A DNA stretch of 64,000 nt from Annona cherimola (Eukaryota > Streptophyta > Magnoliopsida > Magnoliales > Annonaceae): the NCBI GenBank assembly GCA_030490835.1, contig CM059975.1:32458133-32522132 (forward strand). Direction: 5' to 3'. Below are positions 35,986 to 47,874 of this stretch, piece after piece (position 1 is the stretch's first letter; each line of letters starts with the position of its first letter). The notes under the pieces are model-generated. The model searched no databases. It saw only the letters and a list, made by a program, of their open reading frames with translations, and had not been told where the DNA came from. A program made the translations under genes and the position numbers.

Positions 35986-36290
35986 GGTTTATAGAATTTC
36001 GGAGCATGCTCCTATGCTCCCGGAAGCATGCACCTATTTTTTTTATTTTATTTTTTTATTTTTTTTTATAAACTTGTTAGCCCAAGTGTATTTAACGTAT
36101 GTATCAATTTTTACTATTTTTGGAGATTTTTAGATATTTATTTTTGATTTTTGAAAATCAGTGGCGTTTTAGTAATTTAAAATTACTTAAAATGTCACTG
36201 ATTTTCAAAAATCGAAAATAAATATCTAAAATACTCTAAAAATGGTAAAAATTTACACACAGATTAAATACACATAGATTTCCTCCTGTG
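35986..36290. mobile_element. Hairpin-capped MITE, family C, right end missing
   Basis: Left cap contains the hairpin GGAGCATGCTCCTATGCTCC, then the family C core (CTTGTTAGCCCAAGTGTATT, TTTTGAAAATCAGTGGCG and its complement). The right cap is absent: the match stops near TTAAATACACATAG at about 36,283. Confidence 0.65.
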
Positions 36291-36939
36291 TATCGAGTTA
36301 TTTACAGAAAAAATCCTTCCTTGGTGAGGGTGTGAACTGCACTTGATTGTCACAGCAGATGTCATAGTGTACATATATGCCAATAAAAAAAAGTATCGTG
36401 GCACCATCCCATTTCATTTTTGATTTATGGTCCCTTGTAAATTAGGTGATATAGGAGTGACTGCAAAAATTATTTTTTACTTTTAATTTTTTAATATATA
36501 AGTTCAACTTAGATTTTTCTTAGAAATTAATATTTTTGAAATTTATTTTATGTTTTTAATTGTTGAAAATCAATAAATAGATACAGATACCCTACTTATG
36601 TTATTGATTTTTAAAAATAAAAATACTTAATAAATTTAAAAATTTGTCAAATTTTGCTAGTATCAAGTCACTTGGCTTGCAATTGGTATCACAATTTTTG
36701 AGTTTCTTTCATGATTCTTTTATAATATCTTATAATTCAAGTCTAATTCACCTTTCATATTATCAAACATATTTTGTTACAAGTTAAGAACAATTCACCT
36801 CACCTTACATGTATTTTCTAGTAATAATTACCAATTATATACATCACCATGGAGGAGACCAATACTCCATTTCTAACTACCAAAGCTTTTATCAACCATG
36901 ATATGCCCTTGTCGGCCCACAACTTCAGTTTGAATTTAA

Positions 36940-37226
36940 GGGCATCTTTGTTTCATACGAAAATTTTTCAAACTAAAACTTTTAAATCTAAACTTTTCAC
37001 TCTTCATTACTATTCTATTTTTAATTATTTTTTCACTTCTTATATAATTACCTTACATTTCAATTATTTCTATATAATTACTCACACAACTAATTTATCT
37101 ATTTTAACTTTATTCACTTCACTCCTTATCATTACTTTGATTATATCATATTATTTTCTCCAAATTCAAAAACTTTTACACCAAAAACTTTTTATTCAAA
37201 AGTTTTATTACTTCCCAAACACACCC
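36940..37226. mobile_element. Tourist-like MITE with TAA duplication
   Basis: 287 bp, ends GGGCATCTTTG and CCAAACACACCC, flanked by TAA at 36,937-36,939 and 37,227-37,229. Opposite orientation to the 14,505 copy. The 126-codon ORF across it is chance. Confidence 0.85.
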
Positions 37227-37271
37227 TAAACAAATCCCAAAGATATTAATATCAACAACTAATTCCAAAAA

Positions 37272-37435
37272 GGAGTGTAACTTGGGTCAAGTCCGATTCG
37301 AGGTCAACCTTACACTTATTCTATTTTTAAAAACTCTTACCCTATCTTATTTTAGATCAAGTTGGTTCTAAACCCAATCTATCTTATTTTTTAAGGTTGG
37401 GTAGGTTTCAGTTTTGGTTTCAACTCAGTTTTTTA
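37272..37435. mobile_element. Left-end fragment of the hAT family
   Basis: GGAGTGTAACTTGGGTCAAG followed by CTTACCCTATCTTATTTTAG and GGTTGGGTAGGTTTCAGTTT follows the left 160 bp of the 30,948 element in order. It is cut by the family A element at 37,436. No right end was found. Confidence 0.6.
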
Positions 37436-39349
37436 AGAAAAAATTCTTTTTATACCCATACTATTTTTCTATAATTCTTATTATACCTACAATATTTCAA
37501 GATTTTTTATATCATAATATTTCATCCTAAATTTTTATCATAACAATGTAATCAAATATAATACTTGGGTATTAGTAACTATATAAATGAATGGTGATCT
37601 ATATAATGTTGCCCGATAAGCCACAAGACAGTAGGATTTTGGCGAATCAACAGTTGAATATATGAAAGATCATGCGAGTTGTGGTGAATATACAAATTTT
37701 AGTTATTGAGAGCTGAATGGGTGAATTTTAGTAAATGACTTGATAGAAGCTAGAGATGGATTATACATGTTTCTTAAATAATTTTAGATATGTAGGAACC
37801 CTTGACTTGATTAAATGATGAATGTTTGAGATTTGACTATATGTGGATTTTGAACTAAAAAAATATTATTTGGAATTGATTCATTTTTAAATATGCTTAG
37901 GCATGAGTGAGATTTCTCACGTGTTTGGAATGAATATGTATATTTATAGGTGAAATTAATGATAAATTTGATAAAATGAAGAAAATGTGTCTAATAGTGT
38001 AATTAAGCCTGAAGGAATTGATATAATGAAGATGATTAAGAATCATTGATAAAAGTCATAATTTATGTGAGAATAATTCTAAAAATAATTAAAATATACT
38101 AATGATTTTTTGCAATGAAATCAATATGATAATTTTGAGAATTGAACTATTTTGGAGCTAATGGTGAGAATTCAGTAAGAAATGAACTTAATTAGTGAAG
38201 TTTTGAAACTGGTATGGAACATGATAATTTTTAGAACGATTGAGATGCTAGATACATATGTACTCTGTGAGAAATGATTTTGGAAGCATTAAAGTGATGA
38301 ATATGATTAAGCTAAAGAGACCTATTGTAGAGGCAAAACAACTAAAGAAATGAGTTGATGAGTCAAATTTTGTATAAGTCATGTTTTGATCATATAAATA
38401 ACACAAATGTGATGTTATGATGATAAGAGATGTGTGTGAATAATTGGTTTGATATTTGAGTATATTTTTTATATAAGATAACTACATGTGTTATGAACTA
38501 TTAGAACTTTTAGCAAAGTTGTGTAGTCAAATATATGCCAATTTTTATGGTGATAAAATTTTAAATTGAAATTTTGTAGGGAAATAGTATTTGAAATTAG
38601 GAATTCAACAAAAAAAATCATTTTAATTGAAGCTATATAGAGAAAGTTATGAGTAAAATAGCACAGGATCACTGAAATCAAACCATTTACGGAACCACAC
38701 GACCCAAACTACATAATTTCCAAAATCTCATGGCCTAGGCCGTGTGGATAGTTGTTTTAAATGAAGAGGATTCGAACCCTCCTATTTGCATACCATTTCT
38801 TCCTCTCTTTCTTTTCCATGATCGTAACTTGTTACTCTCATAAAAACTCACTTAAAAAGTGCTTGGATTTACATTATTTTGCATTGTGAAAGCTTAATGA
38901 AGGAAGAAGAAAGCTTGGAGCTTTGGAGATTTTGAAGCAATTTAGAGAAAAATGAATTTGAGGTAAGTTTTTTTTTTGCATAAATGATGAATTTGTATTA
39001 GAATCTTATTGTTTTAACAATTATTTGTGGGCATTGTGGTTGATTTTATTATTTGGATAGATTTTCATGATGTAAAGCGTGGTAGAGAATGTATAGATGT
39101 TGGAAATTGGGAGTTTTGGTAAAAATTATGTAAATGACAAAATAGAAGTGATTAGAAGTTTTTCTTATTAGATTAACACATATTTGGATAGATTTTTGTG
39201 ATTTATGGCTTGTGTAGATAATACAGGGTTAAGTAAATTCAGGATTTTTTTGGAAAATTGTGTAAATGAAGAATTAAAAGTGATTTTCCATGAGATTATG
39301 ATGAATTGAGTAAAATCCCCTAAATTTTGTATGAGTTAGTACGATTTTC

Positions 39350-39420
39350 ATATGATGCCTACAAAGTATTTAATAAAATGCATATGATACCTACAAAGTA
39401 TTTAATAAAATGCATAAGTG
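39350..39420. repeat. Short tandem duplication
   Basis: CCTACAAAGTATTTAATAAA followed by ATGCATA occurs twice, period about 34 bp, inside the LTR-type insertion. Confidence 0.75.
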
Positions 39421-40415
39421 AGGCTTAAAGTGTAGAAACCATATACAAATAGATGTATAGAACCTTGATCATGTGAATAATGTATGGAAAATACTTAGGG
39501 GCATATGGGATGATGAATTTTTTGGAATTGAACTTATGATGAGCTTGATAAATATGAGTTGGATGCTTTGAAATAAGAGTTTGACCTTGTACTTGAAGAT
39601 ATAGCTGGATGAATGTCGAGTTTGTGTATTTCCTTTGTAAAGATAAGAATAGAAGCTTGGTTTAGATGAATGAATGAATGAGAGGCTAATGGATAAGTGT
39701 TCCATTGGCTAGGTTTGCATGTTTAGATGGATTTCAAGATGGTTTGGTTTTGAATTTTGTATGTCACATGTTTATTTAATTTGATTTGGTGTTAACCCCT
39801 TTGGTAATAATTTGGTTATTTATTTTGACATGATTTTGTGAAACCAAATAACGATGGTATATGAAATGAGCTGAGCATGGGAATGATTTTGTGAAATTAT
39901 TGGTGCATAGTTTTAGCATGAGCAGGATGCATATGATATGAGTAGAGGTGTTAACAAATCAAGCCGAACAGGTTAGAGCTCAATTTAATCCTAACCTATT
40001 TTAAAAATTTTAACTCTAATCTATTTATTCACTTATTTAAAAAAAATTCAACCTTAACTCATTTACAACCATTTAATAAATGAGTTGACAAGTTGTTAAT
40101 GAGTTATATATGTGTTATAAACAAGTCAAATCAAGTTAACGTAATGTTAAGTATGTTGTTTATAATTGTCATGGTGAGTTGATTTACATCGACATGATAC
40201 AGAGTATGTCCAAATATTCATCAAATGAGAAATGTATATTCGATGTGCAAGCTTAAAAAAGGATGATGACTTGGCGAGACAAAGAGAGAATAGCGCAAGA
40301 AACAGTATGAAGAGAGAAAGGTAGAAATAGGGAGCGAGATGAAGAGGGGAGAGAGGTGAGAGTGAGACAGAGAGCATAGGCTGTGATAGGGATGACGATA
40401 GCAATGTCACATTAT

Positions 40416-40673
40416 AGGGAAGTTTGGGAATTGAAAATTTTGTGGGATTGTGGGAAATAGAAATTGGAATATTTTGGAAATTGTGTGATTTATAGAGAAT
40501 GATAGGGGAGAGTTAGAATAAATAAGTTTGATGGAAGTAGTTAGTGGAAAAATAATTAAAACGTAGGGGTAAAAGTGGAAAATATCATTATTAGTGTAAC
40601 GATCATTGCCTTGGGAAATGAATTCCCATTTTCTCCCACTTTTTCCCAATTTCATCAAATGCCAAACGTCTCC
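40416..40673. mobile_element. Harbinger-type MITE, GGGAAGTTTGG subfamily
   Basis: About 258 bp with ends GGGAAGTTTGGGAATTG and ATGCCAAACGTCTCC, inserted in the family E element. The interior (GGAATATTTTGGAAATTGTG, GATAGGGGAGAGTTAG) matches 44,029-44,292 and the element entering at 63,845. Confidence 0.7.
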
Positions 40674-40882
40674 TATGGCAACAACGAAAACACTGTTGGA
40701 TCATATGCGAAGAGAGGAAATAGAAAATAGAAATGGAAGAAATAGATTTAGAGTTTAAGAAATATTTATATACACACCACTCTTAACGAGTCCTAAACAC
40801 ATTAACGGATTAAACAAGTAAATGAGTTACTAAACAGGTTGAAAAATTGTAAAATTTTAACCTCAATTCATTTATTGATTTA

Positions 40883-41186
40883 GGGAGCGTTTTTGACGTG
40901 TTTTAGGGGTGAAAAAACACATCGCTGGCAGCTACATCGTGGAGTGTGTTTGCAACTGATGATGAGGTGAATGAATTAAATTCAACTGAGCAGCATGCGA
41001 CGAACATTCAGAAGGACAGCAATGCAGTGATAAATAAACATGCAATGGTCAAGAAGTAAGCAGCAGGTCTCAGTTGTTGTTTGAAAGACGTTATTACAGG
41101 ATGAAAAGACAACTTTTGTGCAGACACCCCTACTAACGAAAAGTTTTATTTCTGCTAGCTGATTTTCATGAATACTAAACAGACCC
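40883..41186. mobile_element. Harbinger-like element with TTA duplication
   Basis: 304 bp with ends GGGAGCGTTTTTGACGTG and ATACTAAACAGACCC, flanked by TTA at 40,880-40,882 and 41,187-41,189. The interior is GC-richer and unrelated to the Tourist copies. No ORF of note. Confidence 0.75.
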
Positions 41187-41427
41187 TTAAATGGTTAAAC
41201 AGGTTGACGAATTATAAATCATTTATTCAAAAACATAACCCAAACCCATTTATAAACAGGTTGGATGGGCGGGTCGACGAGTTGACCATGACCATTAACA
41301 TCCCTAAGTATGAGAGATGTAGGTATATGGTTTGTATAAGATTGTTCATGACCTTTTATTGACATAAGAATAGAGTTGTTCATACCCTTTAATAAACATG
41401 AGGTAGGTTCAGTTTTATAGTGTGGTT

Positions 41428-43681
41428 TAAGGGTGCAACTTGGGAGTATCCATCGACTTGACTCTAATTTGAGGGGGGTAAAGTAGAAAATATCACTCAT
41501 GGGTATGAATAAGGTATGAATTATTACCCTTTCCCTCAAATAGGATACAGGTAGGGTAGATAGGTTGAATACTTGAAACCGACCGGCATGGAAATTCATA
41601 TAAGTAATTAATTAGGTATTTACTCATGTAAACATATATAATATATATTATATAGCATTATTGCGTTTTATTTATGACATCTTCTGCACACACTCATTTT
41701 AACAAATTTAAATTCATTTGAATCTTATGTCCTGTGGAGTTGTGAATTGTGAAGTAGGAAACTAGTTTGGTTTTTTATATATATTCATTGACTTTCGAAA
41801 ACTTTTAAAAATAAACTTATGATCATCTTATAATATATTTATAGTTTTTATGATTGGATTATGACAGTCTATACTTTATAATTTTATAAAATAATATAAA
41901 TATTAACATATGTAATTATGATTTTAAAATATAAATGAGTACTGTTTTATATTATTTAAAATAACATAGCAATAATTTTTAAAAAAATATCGTATTCTAG
42001 TATTAAAGGAACTAATTTAAAACCGAAACCAATCCTATGGGTAATAGATAGGGTAGGGTATACTAGGAACCTAATTGACAAATTGGTAGAGTAGGGTAGG
42101 TGATAAGTTACCTCAAAACTAATGCATCGGCTTGCAACGCAAGTGCACATGCAGCTCAAATAATAAAAAGATGAGTCGTTCTTATGAGAAAGCAAACTAA
42201 ATAAATTATAATCTAATATAAAAAATGCCGCTTAAAAGTTGATTCAAATAATATGAGTTATAATAACGAGAAAATAAATAACTAAGTTTTAAATTAATGA
42301 GAGCAATAGTCGACAACCGATATTAGGGGACTTAGGGTTGTAATTTCGATCAACATGTTTCACATCAACTTCTAATTGTCTTCTATTGATGTTCTAAGAT
42401 AGATTATTAATCTAAGGCATCAATTAATTATACATATTTTTTAACATATATAATTCTAGCAACCAACTTCCAAACTCTATATCTCTATAAGAATAAAATA
42501 AATTTTTAATAAGCCTTACATGAGATTAGTCAGTATATTCCAATTTGGGCTAATAAATCAACTCTACCAATAGCCAAGATACAAAAACCCTAGCTTAGTG
42601 AGATGAACTCATGCCACTCAACCTAGGTCCCACCTCAAGCTAGCTTTTCCAAGCATTACAAAGGCACCCACATCATTCCACTTCACAAGATGACCAAACT
42701 CATATGAAGTCATGAATACATGTTGAGTTCCATCACAACCCTAAACAAAATTGAGCTCATGATTAACATGGAAAAATCCAAAAAAAAAGCTCCCCAAATA
42801 CATATCCATAAAAAGCTAGAAGATAAGAAGCAAAGAAGAAAGAAAGGAAGAAAAGATAAATGAAGGAAAACCTAAATAGATTTCTCTTCTTGATGCTTCT
42901 TCTTCTCCTTTTCCCTTCATAAGCACCTATCCTTAGCCTCCTTTCTCTTCCCCTTCGTGCCCTAATCAATTTTCCTCAAAAAGTCCTAAATGACTCCTTT
43001 TTATATCCAGTGGCTTGCACATAAAAAATTTGCACTTGTGCAGGTTAGCGTCGTGACCTCAACTTGGGGCCATGACCTTAAGTGGCACAAATCTCAACTA
43101 CTGCTCTAGGGCCATGGCCTTAATTCGGGGCTGTGGCCTTAATTCGAGGTCATGGCCTCATATGACATAAATCTCAATTACAACTTTTTTGCTGCGCTAG
43201 GGCCACAGCCTCAATTTGGAGCTGCGACTTTACATGGCACAAGCTTCACTTGCAACTCTCTGGACACTTTGGGGTCATGACCTTAGTTTGGAGTTGTGGC
43301 ATTATACTTCATTCTTCGCATTTTTGCTAAATCAAATTTTTCCAGCACAAACTCTGCTTTGCCCATCCTTTTTCACCTACAAAATCAAATGCAAACAATT
43401 TTAAAGGTCTTCAAATAATAAAAAAAGCTTAAACATACTAAATAAATGCAAAATATTGAAATTAACTCCTAATTCACAACTTGAATGCAACAAACTCAAC
43501 CAACAATTCTGGATGAATTAAACTAAAAAATAATGCAAAATCTCTTAGATTGTTCCATTATTATATCTGAAAATAATGTAGATAATTCTATATTTATAGA
43601 GTTATCAATAGGCTTTTTGTAATTAGGGTACGAGCAGAGTAGACCACTACCCGAACCGAACCAACTTGAGTTGCACCCTCA
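41428..43681. mobile_element. Non-autonomous hAT element related to 30,948-35,928
   Basis: 2,254 bp with ends TAAGGGTGCAACTTGG and AACTTGAGTTGCACCCTCA, sharing the GGGTGCAACT terminus of the full-length hAT. Flanking octamers gtgtggtt (41,420-41,427) and gtgtgctt (43,682-43,689) agree at 7 of 8. The interior shows no transposase and includes a degenerate repeat block near 43.0-43.3 kb. Subterminal CTACCC and GGTAGGGTA motifs are present near both ends. Confidence 0.8.
43020..43330. repeat. Degenerate GGCC(A/G)TG-containing repeat block
   Basis: Irregular repeats of phrases such as GGGCCATGGCCTTAATT, GGGGCTGTGGCCTTAATTC and GGTCATGGCCTCATATG, alternating with ACATAAATCTCAATTAC-type segments. 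GC-rich relative to the element around it. Period irregular, about 30-100 bp. Confidence 0.6.
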
Positions 43682-43689
43682 GTGTGCTT

Positions 43690-43960
43690 GTTTGGGTGTT
43701 AACATGGCATGCAACTAGACAGGCATGACCATGGCATGACATGTGGCTAGATAGGCATAGCCTGTGGGTGGTATGATGTTGAACAAGCATGGGCATTGCA
43801 TGACATGTGGTTGGACAGTCATGACCCTTATGTGGTTGGTGTTTGTGCATAACCCCGGTGTAGTGTACAATTTGTGATGCATGGATGCATGTTTGAGTGT
43901 TGTGATACGCGTTCTTATGATATACATGATTGTTTGAGAGCCCAAAGTCTGCATTACACG
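43690..43960. repeat. Degenerate ACATGGCATGACATGTGG repeat in the LTR-type insertion
   Basis: GGCATGACCATGGCATGACA, GGCATAGCCTGTGGGTGG, GGCATTGCATGACATGTGG and related phrases recur about every 60 bp. Such G/T/A-rich minisatellites are common in long plant LTRs. Confidence 0.55.
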
Positions 43961-44028
43961 AGATGACATGACATATATGATGGTTTTGAGGTAGGTTGGC
44001 TATCGTTTTCACCGATCATGCCTACTTA

Positions 44029-44292
44029 GGGGACGTTTTGTAATGTGTAAAATTGGAAGATTATGAGAAATGGTGGGAAATGAAAAAGAGAATATTTTGA
44101 GAAATGTGTGATTGATAGGGAGTATAGTTGGAATAAATAAGTTTGTTATTTGTAGTTGGTAGAGAAAATGATTGGAATATAAACGTAAAAGTGAAAAAAA
44201 TAGTGTGATTGATGGAGTAATGATTGACCTTGGAAAACCAAATCTCGTGATTTTCCATGGTTTCTCACACTCTCACATTAACGAACATGCCT
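44029..44292. mobile_element. Harbinger-type MITE with TTA duplication
   Basis: 264 bp with ends GGGGACGTTTTGTAATG and CATTAACGAACATGCCT, flanked by TTA at 44,026-44,028 and 44,293-44,295. Same subfamily as 40,416 and 63,845. Confidence 0.75.
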
Positions 44293-44931
44293 TTAATGAA
44301 CTTGTTTGACTCACGTATTTGTTTTTAATATTTTTAACATGATTGATATTGTAAGTGCCTGGCAGTGGACTAGGTCATGTTTGATCTTAGGCTAAGGTAG
44401 ATTGTGGCAGGAATAATTCACATTGTTTTAGATTGTAGTTTTTGAGATTGATGTATCAAGAAGATGAAAAATTTATAAGCATATGTATATTATTTTGAGC
44501 GGTGAAATGTATATGCGTACTACTAAGTTGTGAGTTTTGAATGCATAGCCTAAAGAGGCTTTATTAATTTTAGTCGGGGGGTTTGTTAGTGAGTATTTTG
44601 GTTCTGCCTTGTTGGTAGTCTTGCTTTCATATATTGATGTATAGATGATGACGAATATGAGATGGAAATAATGAAAAAATAATGATTTAAGTTGTTTCTA
44701 CTGTCATAGGGTTAATAATTGTCTTAAGTATTAATATCTAGGGTTATTATAGATGTATTCTAGTTTATGTCGTCATTTGCCTTCCAAAGGGTAGTAGATT
44801 TTAGGAATATATTGTTGAATCTTTGTCGTAGCGACTATTAGTCCAAAGCTTTAGTCAGCAGGGTGCTATATCAAAACAACCATTAACTACTCTATTGAAA
44901 AGACGATCTTACCCTTTTAGAAAATTTTAAT

Positions 44932-45398
44932 GAAATATTTGCAAATGTACCAACAAAGTTTGATCAATATTGCATCTATGTCCCTAAATTTATTAAAATT
45001 GTAATATGCTCACAAAGTTTGCATAAATTTGCAAGCATGTTCTTTCCCTTATGACGTATTAAATTTTTCTGTAAAATAATGATAATACCCTTTAAGCTAA
45101 GTATTATTCTTGCAATTTTTGCAAATATTGTAAACATATTTGTAAAATAATCTAAATTAATAATATACATAAAAATATATAAAATAATGAAATATAAAAT
45201 ATGTTTACAATAGTTGAAAACATTGCAAGAGTATTATTTAGTTTAAAGGATATTTTTGTTATTTTATAAAAAATTTTAATGGCGTCAAAAAGGAAAGGAC
45301 ATGCTTGCAAATTTATGCAAACATTTTACAATTTTGACAAACTTAGGAATATTGATGCAATATTGGTCAAACTTTGTAAGTATACGTGAAAAAATCTC
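44932..45398. mobile_element. Mutator-like MITE, family B, nested in family A
   Basis: 467-bp foldback: AATATTTGCAAATGTACC and CAAAGTTTGATCAATATTGC at the left are mirrored by GCAATATTGGTCAAACTTTG and GTATACGTGAAAAAATCTC at the right. Flanks aattttaat and ttttttaat agree at 7 of 9. Removal restores the A-family sequence seen at 28.8 kb. Confidence 0.75.
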
Positions 45399-45888
45399 TT
45401 TTTTAATTGAATAATTCAACCCTAATATTATTCAACTAATATTGGTAAATTATTAATTTGTGATATCTAAGTGATTCAAATATCATATTGGGGCCAAAAC
45501 ATTTCAATTAGAAAAAATTGAAGGGGCAAAACCGTCTCTTAATAGGGTAGATAATAGTTGTTTTAACTTCATGTGTATAAGAAGAATTGAGAGTGAAACT
45601 TTATGGGTGCAAGAAGAATTTTTGAAACGTTATAGGTTTATTAGGAGTTAAGGGCATATATTGTAGGTATAAGAGAAATTTTCTTATTCTTTAATATATT
45701 TGAAAAATATAATTTTATTACAAGTCTTGCTTAAAAAACAATAATCAAGATGATAAGAATATTTATTTTTGAAAATTAATCTTACTAAATAATAGATAAA
45801 TTAAACAAATTTATATATATATTTAAAGAATATACTTATGTTTTTAACTATAAAAGATATTTTATAAATATATATTAAACATATATTG

Positions 45889-46176
45889 GAGGTGTTTGTT
45901 TATCCCTAAAACTTTCAACATAAAACTTTTTAATCTAAAAGTTTTTACTTTCTAACTATCTTACTTTTTAATTATTTCCTCGCTTCTTCTTATACAACTA
46001 CTCTACTTTTCAATTATTTCTATATAATTACCAATATATCTAATTTATCTATTTTAACTTTATTTTCTTTATTTCTTATTATTACCTCTATTATGTAATA
46101 TTATTTTCTCTCATTTAAAAAATTTTTATTTAAAAAAATTTCCATAAAAAGTTTTATTACTTCTCAAACACACCTA
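45889..46176. mobile_element. Tourist-like MITE
   Basis: Ends GGAGGTGTTTG and CAAACACACCTAG. Interior as in the 36,940 copy (ATTTTAACTTTATTTTCTTT). Duplication unclear. Confidence 0.65.
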
Positions 46177-46319
46177 GTAGTAATTTGGGTAGATTCTAAG
46201 GTTCCCTATTTTACCCTATTTGGGTTGAGTAATTTTTTTACTTGAAACTTACTTATTCTACCCTTTAAGTATAAAAATAAAAATCTACTCTGCTAATTTT
46301 AAATGACCTCATTTCTATG

Positions 46320-46780
46320 AAATTCCTTTTCTATGTAACCCCTCCATTTTAAAATCTTAATAATTGATAAAAAGTTCACTCTATCTATTATATTTGACAT
46401 CATTTATAGTATATTGAGAACACTTTTATTTGTCAAATATCACCGCGCATGAGTCCCATTGAAAATTAACGTAATAAAATAGTTTAATGCTAATTTTTGA
46501 TTTTAAAATTATAATTTCAATATTTAAAGTATCTAAAATATCATTTTTATGCAGGTAAATGATTCTATAAAGTATTATTACATCCTAATAATGTGTAAGT
46601 GGATCAAAGTGTTTTTCATAATTTGTACATGGATATATATTTTTCAACAAATATAGCTCATAAGTATATTTGATGAGAATGAAACTTGATTTACTAGATA
46701 AATAAATAATATTAAATATAATAATTCGTTTGAATTTTTTATTAAATATTAGAATCTTATAAATTAAAGGGTCACGGAGC
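46320..46780. repeat. Dispersed repeat, family F (copy 3)
   Basis: CTATGTAACCCCTCCATTTT, AATGATTCTATAAAGTATTA and ATGAGAATGAAACTTGA blocks are in the same order as at 123-590. A short stretch just upstream (about 46,185-46,290) resembles hAT left-end sequence. Confidence 0.45.
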
Positions 46781-46933
46781 CCATTTGAAAATAACTATCC
46801 TACATAAGTTGAACCGGTAGCTGTGACTGCTGGGGCTATGCGTAAGCTGCGGGACCCTCATTACTTGTGCCTCTCGTAATGCACTTTTATGATTGATAAA
46901 ATAAAACCGTTATATTTAAATCAGACCCTAATC

Positions 46934-46950
46934 TGACGTGGGTCCACGTG
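46934..46950. promoter_or_regulatory. TGACGTGG and G-box (CACGTG) pair
   Basis: TGACGTGG at 46,934-46,941 and CACGTG at 46,945-46,950, about 930 bp before the MCCA start codon. These ACGT cores bind plant bZIP/bHLH factors. A role in MCCA control is possible, but distance and function are unproven. Confidence 0.4.
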
Positions 46951-47874
46951 AGAATCTGTAACTGGGGCAAACATATCCGATTTTCAAGAGAAATTATCGC
47001 TGCAACAGGATAACGTTTGCGCCCGCCGATCTTATCGCAAATGAGGCAAATTTGAAGAAACCCACACGAGCAACGCGCAAAATGAATCTTTTTTGCAAAA
47101 TAGTCTCATATATTTATTTAATGGTAAATTAAATTATTAAACCTAAGTTTGAGTAATTGCAAGATGGAACTTCTAAATTTCGAAACATTATAATCCAATC
47201 TCATTGCTAACCTGCATCATCAATTACGTATATGAAATGAAACAGGTTGAATGTGATTTTTAATGTATCCTAATTCCCAAAATATTAGAAAATTAACTTT
47301 AATCCACTTGTACAAATATAAAATTTCCCAAAGCATTACAAAACAAATATTGTGCACATGTGTAATTGTGTTTTAGTAGATATGGTTTGACAAAAGAAGT
47401 GATCTAACGGTCGAGGCCAATTAAGTAACATATATGAGTAGAAAATGTTAAAATTTATCTAAAATGCCAAAAACGGTTTACAACATTATTTTCCTTGCCC
47501 ATTCAGTCACAAGGCATGGGTAGGCTGTTTGTGTGCAAATATTTGAAATTTATAAAGTTTACTTTGCAAAATAATAAAATATGCCCTCAAATGCAACTAT
47601 GGATATTTACAAAGACAAGTTGACAGAATCCCCGTAGCTCTTTTATGCATGTTGACATGAAGGTCATATATTTAGGGCATGTTTGGAAAAAAATAAAAAT
47701 ACAAAAGCAAAATGATCTAATTTATAACAATGCAAAGTGTTAGGCACTATTTTGCAAAAAGTCAGAGTCGCCGTGCGTATCAGCTTCAAGCTTGCTCCGC
47801 CACTTCTTCTGTGCGTATGTAAGCCCACCATTTTTTTCAGAAGATCGGCGACGACGAAGCGGAAAAAAAAAAAA
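46951..47874 (+). promoter_or_regulatory. MCCA upstream region and 5' UTR
   Basis: AT-rich promoter region without a gene. The frame is open upstream of the chosen ATG back to another ATG at 47,737, but the A-run directly before 47,875 and the presequence-like residues after it favour 47,875 as start. The transcription start is not fixed. Confidence 0.4.

Larger units (their letters stand above)
39943..41306. mobile_element. Non-autonomous hAT-like element, family E, best copy
   Basis: 1,364 bp with ends TAGAGGTGTTAAC and ATTAACATCCCTA. The flanking octamers are gatatgag (39,935-39,942) and agtatgag (41,307-41,314), agreeing at 6 of 8. It contains two later insertions (40,416-40,673 and 40,883-41,186). 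No transposase. Confidence 0.7.
37557..44870. mobile_element. LTR-type insertion (probable solo LTR) with 5-bp duplication, itself invaded
   Basis: The pentamer TCAAA stands at 37,552-37,556 and 44,871-44,875. Removing the segment and one copy restores GTAATCAAAACAAC, as in the intact A element at 28.7 kb. The ends read TATAAT and GGTGCTATA, which fit TG...CA after C-to-T decay. Subtracting the hAT and MITE insertions leaves about 3.4 kb without gag-pol coding, the size of a long plant LTR. A pyrimidine-rich leader-like tract at 38,770-38,830 and GAGGTAAG at 38,959 resemble an LTR transcript start region. LTR lineage is inference. Confidence 0.65.
37436..45684. mobile_element. Mutator-like MITE, family A, split by nested insertions
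   Basis: Outer pieces at 37,436-37,556, 44,871-44,931 and 45,399-45,684 align in order with the intact copy at 28,614-29,070. Ends AGAAAAAATTC and GAAATTTTCT. Flanking nonamers agtttttta and tattcttta agree at 6 of 9. Two insertions (37,557-44,870 and 44,932-45,398) account for the gap. Confidence 0.75.

Noticed and set aside
36849..37229. 126-codon plus-strand ORF
   Set aside because: Mostly made of a Tourist MITE with low-complexity Phe/Leu/Tyr composition.
38755..38790. tRNA-like GGTTCGAATCC on the minus strand
   Set aside because: Only a T-arm-like match, with no acceptor stem or anticodon arm around it; it lies in the LTR-type insertion.
43647..44012. 121-codon His/Cys-rich minus-strand ORF
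   Set aside because: Produced by the ACATGGCATG minisatellite; no family match or start context.
37557..44870. Complete LTR retrotransposon
   Set aside because: No gag, protease, RT or integrase motifs and no paired LTRs were found; a solo LTR or LTR fragment fits better.
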